DNA of 11,233 bases from the NCBI GenBank assembly GCA_945906715.1, contig CAMDRK010000064.1:1-11233 (forward strand), written 5' to 3'. Source of the DNA: Nitrospira lenta (lineage in GTDB: Bacteria > Nitrospirota > Nitrospiria > Nitrospirales > Nitrospiraceae). The notes under the pieces were generated by a model that was given only the letters and a program-made list of their open reading frames with translations, was not told where the DNA came from and ran no database searches. Below, piece after piece: positions 6,529 to 11,233 of the stretch. Both the position numbers and the translations under genes were made by a program. How positions within the stretch are numbered: the stretch's first letter is position 1; every line of letters starts with the position of its first letter.

Positions 6529-6651
6529 CAATGTTAAATGATGAATATTGAATGTGGAATGTTGGGAAATCATCAGGCACTTTTGCACAGCCACTTGCTG
6601 ACGATTCCGACAATTCTACATTCCCCATTTACCATTCAACATTCACCATTC
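6529..6651 (-). repeat. Heptamer-word hairpin (GAATGTT words)
   Basis: Left arm 6529-6563: five 7-nt words of type GAATGTT at 6529, 6536, 6543, 6550 and 6557. Right arm 6610-6651: six inverted words of type ACCATTC at 6610, 6617, 6624, 6631, 6638 and 6645. Aligned in phase, about 27 of 36 positions can pair. The last word ends at the base before the stop codon of the PTPS/QueD gene (6652-6654). The hairpin therefore separates that gene from folE. The 46 bases between the arms show no clear feature. Confidence 0.8.
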
Positions 6652-7065
6652 TTAATGCCCCCCGGCATACTCGAAGTAGTTGTCGCGTGTTTCAATGAGC
6701 CCCACCTTTTTCAATTGCCTGGAGGGGAGACATTTCACTAACAGATCCCAGATCAGCAGCACCAGATTCTCTCCGGTCGTGGTGCATTCGGCAAACGCAG
6801 GATCTTGATTGAGATCGTGATGGTCGAATCGACTGACCACCTGGGCGGCAACAGTCCGATCCAGCCGATCGAGATCCATTTCTCCACCGTTCGAGGTCTG
6901 AACCCCGCTCTTCACCGTTACCAGCACAACATAGTTATGGCCGTGCCCATTGGGATTATTGCACTTCCCAAATACAGCCAGATTGTCTTCGGGAGACAAA
7001 TGGTCCGTATGCAACCGGTGCGCTGCGCAGAACCGATACCGCCTTGTCACGCTCGCTTGTGCCAT
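6652..7065 (-). CDS. queD: 6-pyruvoyl-tetrahydropterin / 6-carboxytetrahydropterin synthase (PTPS/QueD family)
   Basis: COG0720 enzymes act on dihydroneopterin triphosphate, the FolE product. QueD makes 6-carboxytetrahydropterin for queuosine; eukaryotic PTPS makes 6-pyruvoyl-tetrahydropterin for biopterin. The 137-residue product has zinc ligands His16 (CAAHRL), His41 and His43 (GHGHNY), catalytic Cys35, the Asp81-His82 pair (FDHHDLN), TTTGENL (95-101), and Glu125 for pterin binding. The active site reads CNNPNGHGH, Cys-x5-HGH, as in animal PTPS. E. coli QueD has Cys-x3-HGH. Cys rather than Glu argues against the aldolase-replacing PTPS-III type. The symbol follows common annotation; the true product could be either. 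No other queuosine or biopterin gene is in the window. The start at 7065 has a weak ribosome site. Confidence 0.88.
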   Translation of the reverse strand: MAQASVTRRYRFCAAHRLHTDHLSPEDNLAVFGKCNNPNGHGHNYVVLVTVKSGVQTSNGGEMDLDRLDRTVAAQVVSRFDHHDLNQDPAFAECTTTGENLVLLIWDLLVKCLPSRQLKKVGLIETRDNYFEYAGGH

Positions 7066-7086
7066 CGTGATTCAACCTACATCCGG

Positions 7087-7138
7087 CGAAAAATACAGAA
7101 GCCAGGATCGCCGCTCAATTCGGACAATCCTGGCTTCT
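7087..7138 (-). terminator. Rho-independent terminator behind the ErpA-type gene
   Basis: Minus strand: AGAAGCCAGGAT (7138-7127) pairs perfectly over 12 bp with ATCCTGGCTTCT (7108-7097), across an 18-nt loop with an inner CCG/CGG. After GTA a run of five T (7093-7089) follows. It stands about 50 nt behind the stop of the A-type carrier gene, so the nuoF, ferredoxin and erpA unit should end here. Confidence 0.85.
7090..7118 (-). promoter_or_regulatory. Candidate promoter of the PTPS/QueD gene, inside the terminator
   Basis: Minus strand: -35 TTGAGC (7118-7113, 4 of 6) in the terminator loop, a 17-nt spacer made of its 3' arm, and -10 TATTTT (7095-7090, 4 of 6) formed by its T-run. The match is modest. 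It is attractive mainly because the next gene starts only 25 nt further on and needs a promoter. Confidence 0.35.
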
Positions 7139-7187
7139 CCTGTCACTCGTTCGACTGACCAGCTTGCGTCACCGCAGCGCCAATGCC

Positions 7188-7508
7188 TTAGGCGCTGAAG
7201 GAGCTGCCACAGCCACAGGTGGTCTTCGCTTGCGGGTTCTTAATCGAGAACCCGGACCCTTGGAGGCTGTCCACGTAATCCACTTCAGCTCCCTGCAAGA
7301 GAGGAGCGCTCTGCGAATCCATGATGACCTTGACGATACCCTTTTCCACCACGGTGTCGTCATCGCCCATCTTCGACTCGAAGGCCATCCCGTATTGATA
7401 CCCGTGGCACCCGCCGCCCTTGACATAGACGCGCAGGCCGACAATGTCCTTCTCTTCTACCATCAATTCCTTGATCTTCTGTTCTGCAATCGCCGTAATC
7501 GTCAGCAT
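7188..7508 (-). CDS. erpA: A-type iron-sulfur carrier (ErpA/IscA/HesB family)
   Basis: A-type carriers receive Fe-S clusters from the scaffold and insert them into target proteins in the cytosol. The 106-residue length is typical. The three conserved cluster cysteines are Cys34 in GGGCHGYQYG and Cys98 and Cys100 in the C-terminal CGCG. The QGAEVDYVDSLQGSGFSIKNP segment is the family core. The start ATG at 7508 has a strong AGGAGG site. The gene lies 69 nt behind the ferredoxin gene and ends before a strong terminator. Its position beside two Fe-S protein genes suggests it may serve them, though carriers of this kind act widely. ErpA, IscA and SufA cannot be told apart with certainty from sequence alone; ErpA is the best fit because no isc or suf gene is adjacent. 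Confidence 0.88.
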   Translation of the reverse strand: MLTITAIAEQKIKELMVEEKDIVGLRVYVKGGGCHGYQYGMAFESKMGDDDTVVEKGIVKVIMDSQSAPLLQGAEVDYVDSLQGSGFSIKNPQAKTTCGCGSSFSA

Positions 7509-7563
7509 CGTGATCCTCCTCCTGTGACCGGGCCGTCTTTCGAAGACCTGCCTGGAATGGTTT

Positions 7564-7591
7564 AGTGTAACATCTCTTTACTGAATTTCAA
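7564..7591 (-). promoter_or_regulatory. Candidate internal promoter for the ErpA-type gene
   Basis: Minus strand: -35 TTGAAA (7591-7586, 5 of 6) in the last codons of the ferredoxin gene, a 16-nt spacer, and TACACT (7569-7564, 4 of 6) preceded by TGT (an extended -10). The start site would be near 7557. It would let the carrier be made apart from the nuoF unit. Confidence 0.5.
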
Positions 7592-7925
7592 TACCCTGGG
7601 ACTCTGGCTGCGGCATGGTGGGAGCAACCCACTTGCCCTCCGGCACCCGCACAACTACGTCTCCGAGCACTTTAGCCTGGCATCCAAGGCGATGCCAGGG
7701 CTCGCTGAGGGCTTCCCGATCGAGGAGGTCCTGCTCATCGAAGTCGATCTCCGACAGATTCTCGGCGCCCATCTGCACTTCGATCCGGCAGGTGGTACAG
7801 GAGGCGTTCCCACCACAATCGTGGTTCAATCGACACCCAAGCAGCTTCGACGCTTCCAATAACGAGGTATTGACCTCGACCTCTCCACTCTTGCTCTCAG
7901 GAAAAAGAAACGTTACACGTGGCAT
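7578..7925 (-). CDS. 2Fe-2S ferredoxin (adrenodoxin/Isc-Fdx-like)
   Basis: A small soluble electron carrier of 115 residues with the fold of plant- and vertebrate-type ferredoxins. Cluster ligands are Cys37, Cys43, Cys46 (Cys-x5-Cys-x2-Cys in DCGGNASCTTC) and Cys82 (HRLGCQAKV), the spacing of adrenodoxin and bacterial Isc ferredoxin. Cys31 is an additional cysteine outside the ligand set. The acidic stretch SEIDFDEQDLLDRE (58-71) is the usual partner-docking helix region. ATG at 7925, with GAGGG about 5 nt upstream, is the likely start; a TTG at 7937 that overlaps the nuoF stop is the alternative. Only 8 nt separate it from the nuoF stop, so translation is probably coupled. An NADH-flavin subunit directly upstream suggests it may take electrons from that protein, which is inference. 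Confidence 0.92.
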   Translation of the reverse strand: MPRVTFLFPESKSGEVEVNTSLLEASKLLGCRLNHDCGGNASCTTCRIEVQMGAENLSEIDFDEQDLLDREALSEPWHRLGCQAKVLGDVVVRVPEGKWVAPTMPQPESQGIEIQ

Positions 7926-7933
7926 TGCATCCC

Positions 7934-9235
7934 TCAATGCACCGTGGCGGCGGCCACCACTGGCTGATAGGGGCAGCGCTGCAATCGGATATGTTCTTCA
8001 AACTCGTGACGGAATAATTTCATGCTGCTCTGCACCAACACGGCAGCCCCCGTCACCAGCGTGCAATAGCCGGTTCCCTTCACAAACCCACAGAGCTGGA
8101 GGAGACTCTCTAGATCTTTCTCCGTTCCCTCCCCCTGCTCAATCTTCGTCATCAGTGCGGCGAGATTGATGGTCCCCATTCGACAAGGTGGGCACTGCCC
8201 GCAACTCTCGACCTTGAAAAAATTGGAGAACTTGAGCGTCAAGGCCACCATACAGGTCGCATCATCGACCACAATCACGCCCGCCGACCCAAGCCCCGTG
8301 CCGGCCTTCTTCAATGAATCGAAATCCATCGTCAGATCGAGCTGATCGGCCGTGACCATCGAGAACGCCGGTCCCCCAGGGAACACCGCCTTGATCTTAC
8401 GCCCGCCCGGCACTCCCCCCCCACACTTGTCCACAAGTTCACGAATTGTAATCCCCATCGGCATCTCGTACACGCCAGGCCGATTCACGGCGCCGCTCAG
8501 GGAGAACATCATCGTGCCAGGACACTTTTCTGTGCCGACCTCGGTAAACCAGGCCACGCCTTTCAGAAGGATCCGTGGAATATTGCACAGGGTTTCGACA
8601 TTGTTGACCAACGTCGGCTTCCCGTAGAGGCCGAAGTCCGTCGGGTAAAAAGGCGGCTTCTGTCTCGGCATCGCCGGGCGCCCCTGCATGGATTCGAGCA
8701 TCGCGGTTTCCTCACCAGCCACGTAACTCCCGTGGCCTTCAAAGACTTGCAGATCGAGGTCCACGCCCGTCCCCAGAATATTCTTGCCCAAAAACCCTTG
8801 CGCCTTCGCCTGCGCCAACGACTTTTTCAAATTCTCGCGTTCTTCATGATACTCATGATTCACATAGATAAATGCGGCCTTCGCCTGCACCGTATAGGCC
8901 CCAATGAGGCAGCCTTCGATGAGCTGGTGGGGCGCATGCTTGAGCAAGTACCGGTCTTTAAACGTCCCTGGCTCATGTTCACCTGCATTGCAGACAAAAT
9001 AATGTTCCTTCACCCGATGGTTGAGAACCTTTTCCCACTTGATGCCGGTGGGAAAGCCTGCACCCCCTCGCCCACGGAGCCCGGCTTTCTTCAGCTCATT
9101 GACGATATCGTTCGCACTCAGCTCTTTGAGACATTTCTTCCAGGCCTCGTAGCCCCCGATCTTCCGGTAGGCTTCGATATCCCAGGGAGCGCCCTCCAGC
9201 GTCTGGAGAACTCGTGGTTCAGTCGCAGCGGTCAT
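7934..9235 (-). CDS. nuoF: NuoF-type NADH-binding FMN / 4Fe-4S flavoprotein
   Basis: NuoF proteins oxidise NADH with FMN and pass electrons to a 4Fe-4S cluster, in complex I or in soluble diaphorases. The 433-residue product has GRGGAGFPTG (55-64) for NADH and FMN, CNAGEHEPGTFKDR (from 82), and GSYVAGEETAMLESMQGRPAMPRQKPPF followed by GKPTLVNNVETL. The cluster ligands are Cys345, Cys348, Cys351 (ESCGQCPPCRMGT) and Cys391. Family members usually read NADExEPGT and ICGEETAL; here Asp is Gly85 and Cys is Ala, in otherwise intact motifs. No nuoE or nuoG is next to it. The length matches NuoF and excludes the longer HoxF or HndC types, which carry extra domains. Start: ATG at 9235 has GGAAGG 4 nt upstream; ATG at 9253 is possible. 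A promoter lies at 9304-9275, so this is the first gene of the unit. Confidence 0.93.
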   Translation of the reverse strand: MTAATEPRVLQTLEGAPWDIEAYRKIGGYEAWKKCLKELSANDIVNELKKAGLRGRGGAGFPTGIKWEKVLNHRVKEHYFVCNAGEHEPGTFKDRYLLKHAPHQLIEGCLIGAYTVQAKAAFIYVNHEYHEERENLKKSLAQAKAQGFLGKNILGTGVDLDLQVFEGHGSYVAGEETAMLESMQGRPAMPRQKPPFYPTDFGLYGKPTLVNNVETLCNIPRILLKGVAWFTEVGTEKCPGTMMFSLSGAVNRPGVYEMPMGITIRELVDKCGGGVPGGRKIKAVFPGGPAFSMVTADQLDLTMDFDSLKKAGTGLGSAGVIVVDDATCMVALTLKFSNFFKVESCGQCPPCRMGTINLAALMTKIEQGEGTEKDLESLLQLCGFVKGTGYCTLVTGAAVLVQSSMKLFRHEFEEHIRLQRCPYQPVVAAATVH

Positions 9236-9274
9236 GCGTCCTTCCATACCCATTTACTTAGAAAGTGGAACGAT

Positions 9275-9304
9275 ACTATAAGGTGCCTGGCCGGCATTCG
9301 TCAA
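9275..9304 (-). promoter_or_regulatory. Putative promoter of the nuoF-ferredoxin unit
   Basis: Minus strand: -35 TTGACG (9304-9299, 5 of 6), an 18-nt spacer, and -10 TATAGT (9280-9275, 5 of 6). The start site would be near 9268, giving a leader of about 33 nt to the start at 9235. Confidence 0.65.
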
Positions 9305-9318
9305 GGCAATGCCGTGAT

Positions 9319-9412
9319 AATAGGCCTGAATCTCAACAACTTAGGGCCACTGCCCCGTAAAAAACTGGGCATATGGGCCAAGACAGCTTTTCAGCGGCCT
9401 GCTAGGCCTATT
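9319..9412. repeat. Nested inverted repeat upstream of nuoF
   Basis: The outer arms AATAGGCCT (9319-9327) and AGGCCTATT (9404-9412) are perfect. Inside, TGCCC (9351-9355) faces GGGCA (9367-9371), with GGCC on either side (9345-9348 and 9376-9379). The structure lies just upstream of the nuoF promoter. The 260-bp gap 9236-9494 otherwise holds only that promoter and the hairpin at 9455-9484. Confidence 0.45.
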
Positions 9413-9454
9413 GGAAAAATTCAGGATGGTGAAAGCAGAGGCGGGTGATGAGAT

Positions 9455-9484
9455 GACTGCCGGCGGGCCCTCCCGCCGGCAGTC
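9455..9484 (-). terminator. Perfect 13-bp GC-rich hairpin behind the PuuD-like gene
   Basis: GACTGCCGGCGGG (9455-9467) pairs perfectly with CCCGCCGGCAGTC (9472-9484), with a 4-nt loop, 10 nt beyond the stop of the membrane protein gene. No U-run follows on the minus strand, so it may stop transcription less cleanly or protect the mRNA 3' end. Confidence 0.65.
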
Positions 9485-9494
9485 GTATGCCATC

Positions 9495-10082
9495 TTACCT
9501 GAAGTGGCTGCCGGCCCCCATGAACAGTAGCATGGGAATCGACAACATAAAGTTGACCCGGGAAGCGAGAAGCGCTGTCCGGCCCCACTGGGCCATTTCC
9601 GGCGGCGCAGGAGTCCCTTGGGCTGCCGCCGTCACCGCCGCAATAATCCGCCTTTGGTTCGGCCAAATTACCGCGTGGACATTGGCCATCATGATGATAC
9701 CCAATAACCCGCCGATTCCCAGCGCAATCGCGCCGGTTCCGCCTCTCTGATACATGTAGAGGTACAACACAATCCCGGCAAGCACCGTGACCGTCGCGCC
9801 ATGACGGAACCAGTTCAGCGCGGCAGGCATCAACTTGGGAATCACGATATTCTTGGTGGGTCCGTCCAGGCTCTTCAAGAATGCCGCATTGATCAGGTTG
9901 AAGAAATACAACAACCCGATCCAGACGATTCCAGCCAGGAAATGGGTCCAGCGTAACAGCAAACCAAACCAATCGGCATCACCGACCGCCGTGCCGGTCA
10001 TCGCGAGATACCCCATGATTAACACCACCGCGAGCGCAAACCCTACGCCCATCGTCTGCATCGGACTCTCAAGAAATTTCAT
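9495..10082 (-). CDS. Urate_ox_N (PuuD-like) integral membrane protein, short form
   Basis: A 195-residue protein with about five membrane helices (roughly 11-30, 39-63, 90-110, 116-140 and 169-191). RWTHFLAGIVWIGLLYFFNL (44-63) and ANVHAVIWPNQRRI (133-146), followed by a PEM...SRVNFMLSIPMLLF end, resemble the N-terminal membrane domain of PuuD, the cytochrome-linked urate hydroxylase. Full PuuD has about 300 membrane residues plus a C-terminal cytochrome c domain of CxxCH type; both the middle part and the cytochrome domain are missing here. Histidines 47, 94, 136 and 193 lie in or near the helices and might bind haem, which is inference. No purine catabolism gene is nearby, so urate as substrate is doubtful; an unknown respiratory or structural role is as likely. 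GAGGAG lies 5 nt before the ATG at 10082, and a hairpin follows the stop. Confidence 0.7.
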   Translation of the reverse strand: MKFLESPMQTMGVGFALAVVLIMGYLAMTGTAVGDADWFGLLLRWTHFLAGIVWIGLLYFFNLINAAFLKSLDGPTKNIVIPKLMPAALNWFRHGATVTVLAGIVLYLYMYQRGGTGAIALGIGGLLGIIMMANVHAVIWPNQRRIIAAVTAAAQGTPAPPEMAQWGRTALLASRVNFMLSIPMLLFMGAGSHFR

Positions 10083-10117
10083 CGCATCTCCTCATTCAGT
10101 GTATGACTACGTCGCTC

Positions 10118-10147
10118 TCTGTACTGTAGCTCTGCTCGGAATGTCAA
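10118..10147 (-). promoter_or_regulatory. Candidate promoter of the PuuD-like gene
   Basis: Minus strand: a perfect -35 TTGACA (10147-10142), an 18-nt spacer, and a poor -10 TACAGA (10123-10118, 3 of 6). The start site would be near 10111, with a leader of about 29 nt containing the GAGGAG site. Confidence 0.4.
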
Positions 10148-10172
10148 GCAATCGAGTCCCGTCACTCGTCTA

Positions 10173-10246
10173 ATGGTCATTCGTCAATTGAAGGGATGAG
10201 GTCTGCCGTTCCTGTCAGTGACCATTAACCATTGGCCATTGACCAT
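10173..10246 (-). repeat. Heptamer-word hairpin (ATGGTCA words)
   Basis: Right arm: four 7-nt words at 10219, 10226, 10233 and 10240, of type TGACCAT. Left arm: the inverted word ATGGTCA at 10173, then a diverged word at 10180. The array stops 4 nt before the mdh stop codon (10251-10253), so it is the immediate 3' end of the mdh transcript. Confidence 0.7.
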
Positions 10247-10250
10247 TTAG

Positions 10251-11189
10251 TTACGTCATCAGGCGGTCGACTGCTATACAGAGTTCGCGCACCGCGCTGG
10301 CAGAAATCGCTAATCCCGCCCGCTCCTCCGCCGTCAACTCATATTCGACTACCTGTTCCGCCCCGCCTCGGCCCAACTTGACCGGCACACCGACGACGAC
10401 ATCCTGCAATCCATACTCACCCTCGCAGAACACCGCACAGGGCATCACCCTCTTTTGGTCCTTCATGATCGCTTCGACCATATCGACAGCCGAGGCCGAC
10501 GGGGCATAGAACGCGCTGCCCGTTTTCAGCAGGTCCACGATTTCAGCGCCCCCCTCGCGCGTCCGCTTCACAATCGCCTCCAACCGATCCTTCGACATCA
10601 ACTCCGTGACCGGTTTCCCCTTGACCGTCGTGTACCGCAACAACGGTACCATCGTATCGCCATGTCCACCCAGCACCATCGCAGCCACGTCGGGGCCCGG
10701 CACACTCAATTCGGCAGCGATAAAGGCACGCATGCGGGCGGAATCGAGCACTCCCGCCATACCCAAAACCCGCGATTTCGATAATCCGCTCACACGACGC
10801 GCCACATGAACCATGGCATCCAGCGGGTTGGTGACGAGAATCAGGATGACGTTCGGCGACCGGGACACCAGCGCAGAAACGACCGACTTCACGATTTTCG
10901 CGTTCGTGGCCAACAACTCGTCACGGCTCATCCCCGGCTTGCGCGGGATTCCTGACGTGATCACCGCCACCGACGAACCGGCCGTTTCATCATAGCCGTT
11001 GGTACCCACCACGCGGGTGCTATAGCCGCAGACTGGCCCGGCCTGCGTGATATCGAGGGCCTTGCCTTGCGGGACGCCCTCGGAAATATCGACAAGCACC
11101 ACTTCGTACTCGTCCTTCTCGGCCAGCCGCTGCGCCGTCGTGCCTCCGACATTCCCCGCGCCCACCACCGTAATTTTTGGTCTCCCCAT
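10251..11189 (-). CDS. mdh: Malate dehydrogenase (LDH-like, NAD-dependent)
   Basis: MDH interconverts malate and oxaloacetate with NAD(H) in the TCA cycle. The 312-residue product matches the LDH-like MDH group in length. Residues 10-16 (GAGNVGG) form the dinucleotide-binding loop, and Asp34 at the end of the second strand favours NAD over NADP. The mobile loop IPRKPGMSRDELL carries Arg83, which selects malate over lactate, and Arg89. TNPLD (120-124) holds the substrate-contacting Asn121. Catalytic Asp149 and substrate Arg152 lie in GVLDSARM, and the proton-relay His176 in GGHGDTMVPL. All key residues are present. The start ATG at 11189 has GGAGGG 4 nt upstream. The stop is followed within 4 nt by the heptamer hairpin. 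It probably forms its own unit, since the next gene downstream has its own promoter candidate. Confidence 0.96.
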   Translation of the reverse strand: MGRPKITVVGAGNVGGTTAQRLAEKDEYEVVLVDISEGVPQGKALDITQAGPVCGYSTRVVGTNGYDETAGSSVAVITSGIPRKPGMSRDELLATNAKIVKSVVSALVSRSPNVILILVTNPLDAMVHVARRVSGLSKSRVLGMAGVLDSARMRAFIAAELSVPGPDVAAMVLGGHGDTMVPLLRYTTVKGKPVTELMSKDRLEAIVKRTREGGAEIVDLLKTGSAFYAPSASAVDMVEAIMKDQKRVMPCAVFCEGEYGLQDVVVGVPVKLGRGGAEQVVEYELTAEERAGLAISASAVRELCIAVDRLMT

Positions 11190-11205
11190 ACTTCCCTCCG
11201 GTCCA

Positions 11206-11233
11206 GTTCTGAGTTATGAGTGTTGAGTTCTGA
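11206..11233 (+). repeat. Tandem heptamer array (GTTCTGA words), cut by window edge
   Basis: Four exact 7-nt steps at 11206, 11213, 11220 and 11227; the first and last words are identical (GTTCTGA), and the middle ones differ at one or two positions. The array lies 16 nt upstream of the mdh start and runs to the end of the window, so its full length and any inverted arm are unseen. Confidence 0.7.

Noticed and set aside
6503..6628. 42-residue N-terminal extension of FolE
   Set aside because: It is coded by the heptamer repeat (SSFNIEHH and similar), and a good ribosome site precedes the ATG at 6502.
7509..7533. Small hairpin GTCTT/AAGAC between ferredoxin and the ErpA-type gene
   Set aside because: Five base pairs with a 3-nt loop and no U-run is too weak to call.
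8732..9448. 238-residue open frame on the plus strand
   Set aside because: It is antisense to nuoF, whose conserved motifs lie in the opposite strand, and has no recognisable domain.

Overview
The window looks like chromosomal DNA of a GC-rich bacterium. Housekeeping genes sit close together, mostly on the minus strand. The style of the intergenic DNA (a roughly 125-bp imperfect palindrome around a GTACC/GGTAC core, and hairpins built from degenerate 7- or 9-nt words) and the gene mix suggest Nitrospira (Nitrospirota). That assignment is an impression from sequence style; no search was run.

Layout from left to right. Positions 1-1151 (-) hold purA, cut at its 3' end by the window edge; its short leader contains a stem-loop with a U-run. 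Positions 1152-1652 carry no protein gene but hold a heptamer array, a nonamer hairpin and the promoter of tRNA-Ala(GGC) (1653-1728, +). After a heptamer hairpin comes an ABC-F ATPase gene (1875-3719, +). A second nonamer hairpin lies between its end and the convergent end of a small PilZ gene (3854-4243, -). Then follow, all on the minus strand, rarA (4298-5587), the 125-bp palindrome, folE (5855-6502), a heptamer hairpin, a PTPS/QueD gene (6652-7065), a terminator, an A-type Fe-S carrier gene (7188-7508), a 2Fe-2S ferredoxin gene (7578-7925) and a nuoF homologue (7934-9235). A shortened Urate_ox_N/PuuD-like membrane protein gene (9495-10082), another heptamer hairpin and mdh (10251-11189) follow. 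The window ends inside one more heptamer array.

Functional groups. The nuoF homologue, ferredoxin and erpA-type genes form a redox/Fe-S cluster; nuoF and the ferredoxin gene are only 8 nt apart. The PTPS/QueD and folE genes encode consecutive pterin steps (GTP to dihydroneopterin triphosphate, then the PTPS-family reaction). purA, mdh, rarA, tRNA-Ala and the ABC-F gene are core functions.

The most unusual feature is intergenic. At least seven places carry short tandem words of exactly 7 or 9 nt. Each place uses its own word family, and in five of them the word is repeated in inverted orientation, so that the locus can fold into a long imperfect hairpin. Two heptamer tracts reach to within 0-4 nt of a stop codon.
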